This document shows positions 17,033-25,243 of a stretch of 64,000 nucleotides of DNA, in pieces. Source of the DNA: Schlegelella_A sp036263655 (GTDB taxonomy: Bacteria > Pseudomonadota > Gammaproteobacteria > Burkholderiales > Burkholderiaceae_C); contig DATAGP010000059.1 of assembly GCA_036263655.1 (NCBI GenBank), positions 62,001 through 126,000 of the forward strand. Direction: 5' to 3'. The stretch's first letter is position 1, and every line of letters begins with the position of its first letter. The translations under genes and the position numbers were made by a program. Below the pieces are notes generated by a model. That model saw only the letters and a list, made by a program, of their open reading frames with translations. It was not told the origin of the DNA and ran no database searches.

Positions 17033-18343
17033 CTAGCGCTGGGGCATGTCCGCCGCCCCGTAGCCGAGGCTCACGGTGGCATCACCGGGGATCGCCGGCA
17101 TGCCCGCGTTCCACGCTTCCCACTGGGCGCGCATCGCGTCGAGACGTGCGGGCTCGACCTTCGCACGGTTCGCGCGCTCGCGCTCGTCGGCCGGGAGGTC
17201 GAAGAGGTAGTCGTGCCCGTCGACGCGCAGGTACTTCCACCTTCCCGCGCGCAAGGCACGCTGGCCGCGATGGTTCATGCGCCAGTAGAGCGGGCGGTCG
17301 AACGCGTGCGCAGGGTCGTCGAGCAGCGCGCGCAGCGACACCCCGTCGAGCGGGTAAGCCGGGTCGGGCTCGGCGCCGCCGAGCTCGAGCATCGTCGCCG
17401 ACCAGTCCATCGTCATGCACGGCTGCGCGCTGGTGCCGCCGGCAGGAATGCGGGCCGGCCAGTGCGCGATCCAGGGCACGCGGATGCCGCCCTCGGTGAG
17501 GTCCATCTTGCCGCCGACCAGGGGCCAGCTGTCGCTGAAGCGCTCGCCGCCGTTGTCGCTGGTGAAGACGAGCAGCGTGTCGTCGAGCACGCTGCGCGCA
17601 GCGAGGGCGGCGACGATCGCGCCGATGCCCTCGTCCATGTGGCCGATCATGCGCCGGTACGTGTGGATGTTGCCGCCGTGCAGGTGGAACAGGTTCTGCG
17701 CCACGTCGTCCACCATGGCCGCGTCGTCGCGCGTCTCCCAGGGCCAGTGCGGCGCGGTGTAGTGGACGCTCAGGAAGAACGGCGCGGCGCCCTCGGCGGC
17801 CGTGCGCTCGATGTAGTCGACGGCGCGTGCCGAGATGAGGTCGGTCAGGTAGCCGGCCTCGTGCCGCTCCTCCTCTCCCTCCCAGAGATCGTGCAGGCCG
17901 CGCGAGTCGCGATGACTGAAGTAGTCGACGCCGCCCGACATCGGCCCGAAGAACTCGTCGTAGCCGGAGCGCAGGGGCCCGAACGCCGGCGGGTAGCCCA
18001 GGTGCCACTTGCCGATCAGCGCCGTGCGGTAGCCGACGGCCCGCAGCAGCGAGGGCAGCGTGGGATGTTCCGGAGGCAGGCCGAGGGTCGTGCTGCCGCG
18101 GCTGGTGCTGCGGATCGGCTCCTCGGCCGCGCCGCGCAGCCGGTACTGCCAGCGCGCGGTCATGAGCGCGAAGCGCGTCGGCGAGCAGACCGGCGAGTTC
18201 GCGTAGCCCTGGGTCAGGCGCAGCCCGCTCGCCGCGAGACGGTCGAGCACGGGCGACACCTTCGCCCGCCCGCCGTAGCAGCCGAGATCGGCGAAGCCGA
18301 GGTCGTCGGCGACGATGAAGACGATGTGGGGGCGGCGGGACAT
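17033..18343 (-). CDS. Sulfatase (arylsulfatase family, Cys-type)
   Basis: This 436-residue protein belongs to the alkaline-phosphatase-like sulfatases. It shows IVFIVADDLGFADLGCYGG (metal-binding Asp pair), the formylglycine site CSPTR with Cys about 53, GKWHLGYPP, and SDNGGERF. The residues after CSPTR read FALMTAR rather than the usual ..LLTG, a small departure. No signal peptide is present, so the enzyme would be cytoplasmic and act on an imported sulfate ester. A sulfatase-modifying enzyme (FGE) is not in the window. It is placed between the small exported protein and the aminotransferase in a probable operon divergent from the second IclR gene. Confidence 0.9.
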   Translation of the reverse strand: MSRRPHIVFIVADDLGFADLGCYGGRAKVSPVLDRLAASGLRLTQGYANSPVCSPTRFALMTARWQYRLRGAAEEPIRSTSRGSTTLGLPPEHPTLPSLLRAVGYRTALIGKWHLGYPPAFGPLRSGYDEFFGPMSGGVDYFSHRDSRGLHDLWEGEEERHEAGYLTDLISARAVDYIERTAAEGAAPFFLSVHYTAPHWPWETRDDAAMVDDVAQNLFHLHGGNIHTYRRMIGHMDEGIGAIVAALAARSVLDDTLLVFTSDNGGERFSDSWPLVGGKMDLTEGGIRVPWIAHWPARIPAGGTSAQPCMTMDWSATMLELGGAEPDPAYPLDGVSLRALLDDPAHAFDRPLYWRMNHRGQRALRAGRWKYLRVDGHDYLFDLPADERERANRAKVEPARLDAMRAQWEAWNAGMPAIPGDATVSLGYGAADMPQR

Positions 18344-18409
18344 CGGTGCGCCTTGCAGGCGCAGCGATGATGCCAGCCCCCGGGAAGCGGTCGTTGGCTG
18401 GACCCTGAC

Positions 18410-18736
18410 TCAGCGCGGCCCCGAGAGCTGCGCCTGCCTCGCGCCGCGCCACCAGGCGATGAGCCGCTCGAAGTCGCCTTCGAAGCCGCGCTGGAGCAGC
18501 TCCTCGCCGACCATCGAGCAGTACGCCGCCGTGCCCGCCGACAGCGCGGCTTGCGCAGACGCCCGATCGCAGGCCAGATACTCGGCCTTCAGCAGGTGCA
18601 GCGGCCGTTCGCTGGCGGCGAGGGGAATGGTCTGGCCCTGGGCGTCGAGCGCGGGGACGCTGAGGAAGACAGCGGCGGCGATCGCGGCCAGGAGAGTGGC
18701 GCCGGCGCCCTTGCGGAAGAAGAATCGGCGTTTCAT
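18410..18736 (-). CDS. Small exported hypothetical protein
   Basis: This 108-residue protein starts with a strongly basic stretch (KRRFFFRKG) followed by a hydrophobic core (about 11-28) and a likely signal-peptidase site near residues 28-33 (SVPALDAQGQ). The mature part of about 75 residues has two Cys (about residues 55 and 72) that could form a disulfide. I recognise no family. It is the first gene of the minus-strand group (this gene, sulfatase, aminotransferase, SDR), 66 bases before the sulfatase, and is divergent from the IclR gene at 18921. GGGAGC lies upstream of the chosen ATG. A periplasmic helper is possible but unsupported beyond position. Confidence 0.65.
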   Translation of the reverse strand: MKRRFFFRKGAGATLLAAIAAAVFLSVPALDAQGQTIPLAASERPLHLLKAEYLACDRASAQAALSAGTAAYCSMVGEELLQRGFEGDFERLIAWWRGARQAQLSGPR

Positions 18737-18836
18737 TCGTGCTCCCGAGTGGTGGGTGCTCGGGAATACGGAGGATCGGTGCGGCGCCGGACACCGCCGC
18801 GGCCGCACGAGGTGCCGCGCCGGGCTCCGTTAACGT

Positions 18837-18866
18837 TTGACAATGCCGGGGTCCCCCCTTTAGAGT
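18837..18866 (+). promoter_or_regulatory. Putative sigma-70 promoter of the second IclR operon
   Basis: A perfect -35 hexamer TTGACA (18837-18842) is followed after 18 bases by TAGAGT (18861-18866), or after 16 bases by TTTAGA (18859-18864). The start of transcription would fall inside the tandem palindromes that follow, which is the classic arrangement for autorepression. Confidence 0.6.
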
Positions 18867-18901
18867 TCCAACTGTTTGAATGATGTTCCAATATCTGGAA
18901 C
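18865..18901. promoter_or_regulatory. Tandem palindromic operators, probable IclR-type binding sites
   Basis: Site 1 (18865-18881) reads GTTCCA-ACTGT-TTGAAT, an imperfect palindrome. Site 2 (18885-18901) reads GTTCCA-ATATC-TGGAAC, a perfect palindrome with 6-base arms and a 5-base spacer. The centres are 20 bases apart, about two helical turns, as expected for two dimers on one face. The sites overlap and follow the -10 element and end 20 bases before the IclR start codon. IclR-family proteins commonly bind palindromes of this type. The assignment to this particular regulator is inferred from adjacency. Confidence 0.65.
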
Positions 18902-18920
18902 AAGCAGCCGACACCCTCCC

Positions 18921-19721
18921 ATGGATTCCACCCTTGCCAAGGGCCTCGACGTGCTCGAATGGCTGGCCCGCGAGCAGCGCGGCTGCCGCGTGGTCGACGT
19001 CGCGCGGACCTTCCACATCGCCCGCAGCAATGCGCACCGGACCTTGCAGACGCTGGTCGAGCGCGGCTGGGCGGTGCAGGACGAGACGACCAGCGCCTAT
19101 CGTCCCAGCCTGCGCCTGTTCGAGCTCGGCGCGCTGGTCGGCGCCGCCTCCGACGCCGCGTCCCTGGTGCGCCCGCTGCTCGCACGGCTCTCGGCGGATA
19201 CCGGCGAGACGATTCACCTCGCGGCGCTCGAGGGCGCCGAGATCGTCTACCTCGACAAGTTCGACAGCCCGCTTCCCGTCGCCGCCTACTCGCGCATCGG
19301 CGGGCGCGCGCCGGCCTCGTGCGTCGCGTCGGGCAAGGCACTGCTGGCCGCGGCGAGGCTGGACCGCGCCGCGCTGGAGGCGCGCCTCGTCCGCCTGGAG
19401 CGGCACACGCCGCACAGCATCGTCGACTTCGACACCCTCGCCGCCGAGCTCGAGCGGACGCAGGCGCGCGGCTACGCCGAGAACCGCGAGGAGTGGCGGA
19501 TCGGCGTCTGCGGCCTCGGCGCGCCGATCTTCAACGCGCGCGGCGAGCCGGTGTTGGCCGTCGGCATGAGCGTGCCCTCGATCCGATTCGGCCGGGCTCA
19601 GGCCAGGTCGTTCGCCGAGAAGCTGCTCGCCTGCGCCCGCGACGCCAGCGCCGGCCTCGGCTTTCGCAGCGCCGCAACGGATCCCCTCGTGCCCGGAACA
19701 CTGACCAGGAGACATCGATGA
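18921..19721 (+). CDS. IclR-family transcriptional regulator (of the sulfoacetate-like operon)
   Basis: This 266-residue protein has an N-terminal winged helix (about 3-65; VVDVARTFHIARSNAHRTLQTL) and an IclR effector domain (about 75-250) with EIVYLDKFDSPLP and ASGKALLAAARL. The start is the ATG after the tandem operators; an in-frame TTG 45 bases upstream lies within the first operator and is unlikely. No strong Shine-Dalgarno is visible. Its stop overlaps the next ATG as ATGA, so it is translationally coupled to the Bug receptor and, through further ATGA overlaps, to the SauS- and SauT-like genes. Its effector is probably the transported acid or a CoA intermediate. Confidence 0.92.
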   Translation: MDSTLAKGLDVLEWLAREQRGCRVVDVARTFHIARSNAHRTLQTLVERGWAVQDETTSAYRPSLRLFELGALVGAASDAASLVRPLLARLSADTGETIHLAALEGAEIVYLDKFDSPLPVAAYSRIGGRAPASCVASGKALLAAARLDRAALEARLVRLERHTPHSIVDFDTLAAELERTQARGYAENREEWRIGVCGLGAPIFNARGEPVLAVGMSVPSIRFGRAQARSFAEKLLACARDASAGLGFRSAATDPLVPGTLTRRHR

Positions 19722-20707
19722 GAGCTTTCTTCTCCCGCCGCGCTGCCGTGCTGGCGCTCGCCTCGCTGAGCGCCGCCTGCCTCGTTCCCGCGGCCGTGCA
19801 CGCACAGGTCGCCTATCCGGACAAGCCGGTGCGCTTCATCGTGCCGTACCCCCCCGGCGGCGGCACCGACGTCATCGCCCGCATCGTGCAGGAGAAGTTC
19901 CAGCAGACGCTCGGCCAGCCGATCGTCATCGAGAACCGCGGCGGCGCCGCCGGCTCGCTCGGCAGCGACCTCGCCGCCAAGTCGCCGCCCGACGGCTACA
20001 CCGTCCTCTTCACGCTCAGCTCGCACACCATCAACCCGGCGATCTATCCGAAGCTGCCGTTCAACACGGTGAAGGATTTCGAGCCCGTCGGCACGGTCGC
20101 GTCGCTGCCGCAGATCCTGGTGGCCAACCCGCAGTTCCCGGCCAACACCGTCGCCGAGCTGACGGCGCTGGCCAAGTCGAAGCCCGGCACGCTCTCCTTC
20201 GCGTCGGTCGGCAACGGCTCGCCCGGACACCTGGCCGGCGAGCTCTACAAGCTGCGCACCGGGACCCAGCTCACGCACGTCCCGTACCGAGGGGGCGGCC
20301 CGGCCGTCACGGACGTCATGGGCGGCCAGGTGCCGCTGCTCTGGGTCTCGATCCCGGCGGCGGCGCAGTTCGTCAAGGCCGGCAAGCTGAAGGCCCTCGC
20401 CGTCTCGACCCTCAAGCGCAGCGCCGCCTTCCCCGACGTGCCGACGATGCAGGAGGCCGGGGTGCCCGACTTCGAGGTCGATTCCTGGTACGCCATGTTC
20501 GTGCCGGCGAAGACGCCGAAGCCGGTCATCGAGAAGCTCAACAAGGCGCTCAACACCGTCGTCCAGCAGCCCGACATCAAGGAGAAGCTGCTCGCGCAGG
20601 GCAGCGAAGGCGTCGGCGGCACGCCCGAGGCGCTCGGCAAGACTGTCGACGACGAGATCGCGCGCTGGGGCAAGCTCGTCAGGGACGCCAACATCAAGCC
20701 GGAATGA
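19718..20707 (+). CDS. Bug-family (TctC-like) solute receptor, candidate sulfoacetate receptor
   Basis: This 329-residue periplasmic receptor has a Sec signal (about 1-30, ending AAVHAQ), then AYPDKPVRFIVPYPPGGGTD, IENRGGAAG, PPDGYTVLF, THVPYRGGGPAVTDVMGG and a C-terminal RWGKLVRDANIKPE, all typical of Bug proteins. It is locked into the IclR-Bug-SauS-SauT operon by ATGA overlaps on both sides. The nearest published sulfoacetate cluster I recall (Cupriavidus sauSTU) uses a major-facilitator transporter instead. If this operon acts on sulfoacetate, the receptor would provide the capture step, with TctAB components supplied from elsewhere. The ligand is inferred from context only. Confidence 0.92.
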   Translation: MRAFFSRRAAVLALASLSAACLVPAAVHAQVAYPDKPVRFIVPYPPGGGTDVIARIVQEKFQQTLGQPIVIENRGGAAGSLGSDLAAKSPPDGYTVLFTLSSHTINPAIYPKLPFNTVKDFEPVGTVASLPQILVANPQFPANTVAELTALAKSKPGTLSFASVGNGSPGHLAGELYKLRTGTQLTHVPYRGGGPAVTDVMGGQVPLLWVSIPAAAQFVKAGKLKALAVSTLKRSAAFPDVPTMQEAGVPDFEVDSWYAMFVPAKTPKPVIEKLNKALNTVVQQPDIKEKLLAQGSEGVGGTPEALGKTVDDEIARWGKLVRDANIKPE

Positions 20708-22137
20708 GCGTGGACGCGGAAGGCGCCGTCGCCTCGCTCGTCGCCCGCGCCCGCGCGGCGCAGCGTGCGTTCGAGCGCTGGCCGCAGGAGCGCGTCGATG
20801 CCGCCGTCGCGGCGGCCGGCTGGGCGATCGTCGAGCCCGGCCGGAACCGGGCGCTGGCCGAGCTGGCCGTCGAGGCGACCGGCATCGGCAACGTCGAGGA
20901 CAAGGTCCGCAAGAACCACCGAAAGACCTTCGGCCTCCTGCGCGACCTGCACGGCGCGAAGTCGGTCGGCGTGATCGCCGAGGACGAGGCCGCGGGCATC
21001 GTCGAGATCGCCCGGCCGGTGGGCGTCGTCTGCGCCATCACGCCGTCGACCAATCCGGCGGCGACGCCCGCCAACAAGATCATCAACGCGCTGAAGGGCC
21101 GCAATGCCGTCGTCGTCGCCCCCTCGCCGAAAGGCTGGAGCACCTGCGCCCGGCTGATCGAGTTCGTCGACGGCCAGCTGGCGCGGGTCGGCGCGCCCGC
21201 CGGGCTGGTGCAGCTGCTGCCCTCGCCGGTCACGAAGCAGTCGACCGCCGAGCTGATGCGGCTCTGTGACCTCGTGGTCGCGACCGGCTCGCAGGCCAAC
21301 GTGCGGGCGGCGTACGCCAGCGGCACGCCGGCGTTCGGGGTCGGCGCCGGCAACGTCGCGGGGATCGTCGACGAGACCGCGGACGTGAGCGCCGCGGCCG
21401 AGCGCATCCTGCGCTCGAAGAGCTTCGACAACGCGACCAGCTGCTCGTCGGAGAACAGCCTGGTCGTCGTCGAGTCGGTCCGCGCGGCGCTGCTCTCGGC
21501 GCTCGAGTCGCGCGGCGCGGTGCTGCTGGACGGCGCGCGCAAGGACGCGCTCGCGCGCCTGATGTGGAGCGACGGCAAGCTGTCGCCGGCGGTGATCGGG
21601 CAGAGCGCGGCCGAGATCGCGCGGCGTGCCGCCGAGACCGACGCGCCGTCTCGAACCGCCTGGGCCGCGGTCGCCGGGCGCAGCCCGCGCGTGCTCCTGG
21701 TCGACGAGGACGGCGTCGGCGACGACCACCCCTATTCCGGCGAGAAGCTCTCGCCGGTGCTGGCGCTGTACACGGTGGCCGACTTCGAGGCGGCGGCGGC
21801 GATGGTCGAGCGCATCTACGCCTACCAGGGCGCCGGGCACTCGGTGGGGCTGAACACGGCCCGCGAGGAGCGCGCGCTCGAGCTCGGCCTGCGCCTGCCG
21901 GTCGCGCGTGTCATCGTCAACCAGGCGCATGCCATCGCGACCGGCGGCAGCTTCGACAACGGCCTGCCCTTCTCCTTGTCGATGGGCTGCGGCACCTGGG
22001 GCCGCAACAGCTTCTCCGACAACATGAACTACCGCCACTACCTCAACATCACGCGCATCTCGCGGCCGATCCCCGAGCGCGTGCCCACCGAAGACGAGAT
22101 CTTCGGCGCCTACTTCGCCGCCTACGGCAAGGCATGA
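20704..22137 (+). CDS. sauS: CoA-acylating aldehyde dehydrogenase, probable sulfoacetaldehyde dehydrogenase (SauS-like)
   Basis: This 477-residue enzyme belongs to the acylating (CoA-dependent) branch of the aldehyde dehydrogenase superfamily. Motifs are PVGVVCAITPSTNPAATPANKIINALKGRNAV, LVVATGSQANVRAAY, GVGAGNVAGIVDETAD and the nucleophile Cys in FDNATSCSSENSLVV (Cys about 247). The C-terminal half retains QGAGHSVGLN and CGTWGRNSFSDNMNYRHYLNI. SauS reduces sulfoacetyl-CoA to sulfoacetaldehyde. The case for SauS rests on overall resemblance, an adjacent CoA ligase gene, and xsc-pta in the same region. Other acylating dehydrogenases (acetaldehyde, succinate semialdehyde) share these motifs, so the symbol is provisional. 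Both ends overlap neighbours by ATGA. Confidence 0.8.
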   Translation: MSVDAEGAVASLVARARAAQRAFERWPQERVDAAVAAAGWAIVEPGRNRALAELAVEATGIGNVEDKVRKNHRKTFGLLRDLHGAKSVGVIAEDEAAGIVEIARPVGVVCAITPSTNPAATPANKIINALKGRNAVVVAPSPKGWSTCARLIEFVDGQLARVGAPAGLVQLLPSPVTKQSTAELMRLCDLVVATGSQANVRAAYASGTPAFGVGAGNVAGIVDETADVSAAAERILRSKSFDNATSCSSENSLVVVESVRAALLSALESRGAVLLDGARKDALARLMWSDGKLSPAVIGQSAAEIARRAAETDAPSRTAWAAVAGRSPRVLLVDEDGVGDDHPYSGEKLSPVLALYTVADFEAAAAMVERIYAYQGAGHSVGLNTAREERALELGLRLPVARVIVNQAHAIATGGSFDNGLPFSLSMGCGTWGRNSFSDNMNYRHYLNITRISRPIPERVPTEDEIFGAYFAAYGKA

Positions 22138-23672
22138 CCCCCGCTGCCGACTCGGTCCACGCGCTCGTCGAGCGTGCCGCCGAGCGGCAGCCGCAAGGCC
22201 TGTATGCCATCTCGGCCGAGGGTGGAGAGCCGCTGACCTTCGAGGCGCTGCGCCGCTCGTGCGTGGCCGTCGGCGCCTGGCTGCGCGAGCGCGGCGTCGG
22301 GCCCGGCGACACCGTCGCCTTCGTCATGCCCAACGGCCTGCAGACGATGCGGCTGCTGCTGGGCGCGATGCACGCGGGCGTCTGCGTGAACCCGATCAAC
22401 CTGCTCGCCCAGCCCGAGCAGATGCGCTACGTGCTCGACCACTCCGACTGCTCGCTGGTCTTCGTCGCGCCGGAATGGGAGGAGCGGATCCGGGCGATGG
22501 CGGCCGAGGGCACGCGACCGGTGCAGGTCCTCGTGGCCTCGCCGGACGCGAACTTGGGCCCGGATGGCGCCTTCGGCAGCGAGGCCGCGGCCAGCGGCGC
22601 AGCCTGCGCCGAGCCGGATCGCGACGCCGCGGCCCTGCTCATGTACACCTCGGGGACCACCGGCGTTCCGAAGGGCGTGATCCTCAGCCACGCGAACCTG
22701 GCGGCCAATGCCGCGGCGATCGGCATCGAGCACGGCCTCGGTGCGGCCGATCGCGTGCTCGCCGTCCTGCCGCTCTATCACATCAATGCCTTCGTCGTGA
22801 CCATGCTGGCGCCGCTCGCGCACGGCGGCAGCCTGGCGATGACGTCGCGCTTCTCGGCGGCGCAGTTCTGGCGCCAGGCGATCGACTCGAACTGCACCTG
22901 GCTCAACGTCGTGCCGACCATCATCTCGTACCTGCTCGAGGGGGAGGCGCCGCCGCGCGAGAGCCTGGCGCGCATCCGCTTCTGCCGCTCCGCGTCGGCC
23001 GCCCTGCCGCCCGAGCAGCACCGCGCCTTCGAGGCGAAGTTCGGCATCGGCATCGTCGAGACCATGGGCCTGACCGAAACCGCCGCACCGGCGTTCTCGA
23101 ACCCCCTCGACCCGGCGCGGCGGAAGGTCGGCTCGGTCGGGCGCGCCTCCGGAGGCGAAGCGCGGGTCGTCGACGCGTCGCTGCAGCCGGTCGCCGACGG
23201 CAGCACGGGCGAGATCGTCCTGCGCGGACCGCACGTCATGCGCGGCTACTACAAGAACCCCGAGGCGACCGCGGCCACGTTCACGCCCGACGGCTGGCTG
23301 CGCACGGGCGACCTCGGCCACCGGGACGCCGACGGATTCTTCTTCGTCACGGGCCGCATCAAGGAGCTGATCATCAAGGGCGGCGAGAACATCGCCCCGC
23401 GCGAGATCGACGACGTGCTGATCGGCCATCCTGCCGTCCGCGAAGCGGCCGCCGTGGGCATTCCCGACCGGCACTACGGCCAGGAGATCATGGCCTGCGT
23501 CGTGCTCCGCGCGGACAGCGCCTGCAGCGAGGACGAGCTGCGCGACTTCTGCGTGCAGCGGCTGGGACGCTACAAGGCGCCGAAGGTGATCCGCTTCGTC
23601 GCCAGCCTGCCGCGCGGGCCCTCCGGGAAGGTGCAGCGGCTGAAGCTGCTCGACGCCGCGACGACGGGCTGA
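22134..23672 (+). CDS. sauT: AMP-forming acyl-CoA ligase, probable sulfoacetate-CoA ligase (SauT-like)
   Basis: This 512-residue member of the ANL superfamily has the P-loop-like YTSGTTGVPKGVILSHANL (about 167-185), the adenylation motif GLTETAAPAF, WLRTGDLGHRDADGFFFVTGRIKELIIKGGENIAPREID, and the C-terminal catalytic Lys in GPSGKVQRLKL. It activates a carboxylic acid to an acyl-AMP, then to acyl-CoA. It overlaps the SauS-like gene by ATGA. Ligase plus acylating dehydrogenase is exactly the step pair that converts sulfoacetate to sulfoacetaldehyde. The substrate cannot be read from the sequence; a short or substituted acid other than sulfoacetate is the main alternative. Confidence 0.78.
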   Translation: MTPAADSVHALVERAAERQPQGLYAISAEGGEPLTFEALRRSCVAVGAWLRERGVGPGDTVAFVMPNGLQTMRLLLGAMHAGVCVNPINLLAQPEQMRYVLDHSDCSLVFVAPEWEERIRAMAAEGTRPVQVLVASPDANLGPDGAFGSEAAASGAACAEPDRDAAALLMYTSGTTGVPKGVILSHANLAANAAAIGIEHGLGAADRVLAVLPLYHINAFVVTMLAPLAHGGSLAMTSRFSAAQFWRQAIDSNCTWLNVVPTIISYLLEGEAPPRESLARIRFCRSASAALPPEQHRAFEAKFGIGIVETMGLTETAAPAFSNPLDPARRKVGSVGRASGGEARVVDASLQPVADGSTGEIVLRGPHVMRGYYKNPEATAATFTPDGWLRTGDLGHRDADGFFFVTGRIKELIIKGGENIAPREIDDVLIGHPAVREAAAVGIPDRHYGQEIMACVVLRADSACSEDELRDFCVQRLGRYKAPKVIRFVASLPRGPSGKVQRLKLLDAATTG

Positions 23673-23681
23673 AGCGCCCCG

Positions 23682-24665
23682 TCAGCCGCGACCGCGCGCG
23701 CGCTTCAGCGCCGCCGCGATCGACGCGCGCGAACGCTCCACCGGGTTCGACGCCTCGGTCTCGTCCATGGCAGCGGAGCGCGTCGGGATCTGCGGCGCCG
23801 GTGCGGGCGCGGGCGCGTCGCGACAGGAACCGAGCACGTGCGCGTAGACCCAGGTGAACTCGGCGCCGAGCAGGAAGATCTGCGCCGAGTAGTACATCCA
23901 GAGCAGGACGACGATCAGCGAGCTGGCGGCCCCGTAGGCCGAGGCGAAGCTGCTGCGCCCGATGTAGAGGCCGATGAGGAACTTGCCGATCGCGAACAGC
24001 AGCGCCGTCGCGGCGGCACCGACCCACACGTCGCGCCAGGCGATGCGAACGCGCGGCATGATCTTGTAGATCATCGCGAACATCAGCGTGACGAGCGCGA
24101 AGCTGAGCAGGAAGTTGAGGACCTCCACGACGATCGCCCACCAGGGGAACCCGGCCACCGCAAACTTGCCGATCGCCGCGATGGCGGCGCTCGCGACCAG
24201 CGACACGATGAGCAGGAAGCCGAGTCCGAGGACCATGCCGAACGAGAGCAGGCGGGAGTGCACGAGCGACCAGAGCCCGGACGCCTGCGCGCGCGCCGGC
24301 GCCCGCCAGATGCGGTCGAGCGCGTCCTGCAGCTCGCCGAAGACGGTCATGGCTCCAAGGAGGAGCGTGCCCACGCCGACGATCGTCCCGATCACGCCCT
24401 GCGACGGCTTGTTGACGTTCTGCAGCAGGCTCTGGATGGCCGAGGCGCCGGCCTCGCCCATCAGGCCGCGCAGCTCGGCCACGACCTGGCCGCGCGCCGC
24501 GTCCTCCCCGAACACCAGGCCGGCGACCGACACGACGATGAGCAGGAGCGGCGCGATGGAGAACAGCGTGTAGTACGCGAGCGCGGCGCCCATGCTGGGC
24601 GCGTAGTCGTCGGCCCAGGCCGAAACCGCTTGCCTGGTGATCGCGTAGAGCTGCCTGATCTTCAT
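23682..24665 (-). CDS. YihY/BrkB-family inner membrane protein
   Basis: This 327-residue integral membrane protein has about six hydrophobic segments, beginning with APSMGAALAYYTLFSIAPLLLIV, which is the family hallmark. Further segments lie at about 93-115, 138-165, 180-205, 215-237 and 247-270. The C-terminal 45 residues are a Pro/Ala-rich cytoplasmic tail. Members were once called ribonuclease BN or virulence factor BrkB; their true function is unknown. It is convergent with the SauT-like gene (9-base gap) and divergent from the CHRD lipoprotein gene. Confidence 0.9.
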   Translation of the reverse strand: MKIRQLYAITRQAVSAWADDYAPSMGAALAYYTLFSIAPLLLIVVSVAGLVFGEDAARGQVVAELRGLMGEAGASAIQSLLQNVNKPSQGVIGTIVGVGTLLLGAMTVFGELQDALDRIWRAPARAQASGLWSLVHSRLLSFGMVLGLGFLLIVSLVASAAIAAIGKFAVAGFPWWAIVVEVLNFLLSFALVTLMFAMIYKIMPRVRIAWRDVWVGAAATALLFAIGKFLIGLYIGRSSFASAYGAASSLIVVLLWMYYSAQIFLLGAEFTWVYAHVLGSCRDAPAPAPAPQIPTRSAAMDETEASNPVERSRASIAAALKRARGRG

Positions 24666-24764
24666 CTCCGCTTCCGTCGGTCCAACGCTCTATCATCGCC
24701 CGCCAGTGCGGCGCAAGCACTTCGCGCGCCCGCGTCCGCATCCTTCCATCAGCAGGAGAACGCC

Positions 24765-25217
24765 ATGATCGCTCGTCGACTCGCACTCGCAACCGTCCTG
24801 GTCGCAGGCGGCCTTGCCGCCGCAGGCTGCGCCAACATGGGAGGCTCGTCGACATCCGGCGGCGGCATGAGCGGCAGCACCATGAACATCCCGCTGTCCG
24901 GTCGGAACCAGGTGCCGCCGAACAACAGCCCGGGAACCGGCATGGCCAGGGTCGACCTCGACGGCAACGTCCTCAAGTGGTCCGTCACCTACTCCGGGCT
25001 GACCGGCCCGGTCACTGCCGGCCACTTCCACGGTCCGGCCGCGCCGGGGGCGAATGCCGGCGTCGTCCAGCCCTTCACCGGCAGCCTCGCCAGCCCGATC
25101 ACCGGCACGGCCACCCTGACGCCGACCCAGCTCGCCGACGTCAAGGCGGGCCTGTGGTACATCAACCTGCACACCGCCGCCCACCCCGGCGGCGAGATCC
25201 GCGGCCAGGTCAAGTAG
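24765..25217 (+). CDS. CHRD-domain lipoprotein
   Basis: This 150-residue protein has a lipoprotein-type signal (VLVAGGLAAAGCANMG; lipid-modified Cys about 22), a Ser/Gly linker, then a CHRD domain (about 40-150) ending in LWYINLHTAAHPGGEIRGQV. The HFHGPAAPG segment and the final PGGEIRG are CHRD signatures. CHRD domains are found in chordin and many bacterial secreted proteins and their ligand is unclear. The ATG at 24765 is preferred because AGGAG lies 9 bases upstream and the N-terminus then forms a signal. It has a PEP-CTERM relative at 37475 in this window, but this copy is lipid-anchored instead. Confidence 0.88.
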   Translation: MIARRLALATVLVAGGLAAAGCANMGGSSTSGGGMSGSTMNIPLSGRNQVPPNNSPGTGMARVDLDGNVLKWSVTYSGLTGPVTAGHFHGPAAPGANAGVVQPFTGSLASPITGTATLTPTQLADVKAGLWYINLHTAAHPGGEIRGQVK

Positions 25218-25243
25218 GCCGGCGCGGACCGGGGCGCCGACGG

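Noticed and set aside
17033..18343. Sulfatase as a periplasmic enzyme
   Set aside because: The N-terminus begins directly with the catalytic-domain strand and has no signal peptide.
25218..25243. Intrinsic terminator between convergent CHRD and acyl-CoA synthetase genes
   Set aside because: GC-rich but no convincing inverted repeat and no T-tract.
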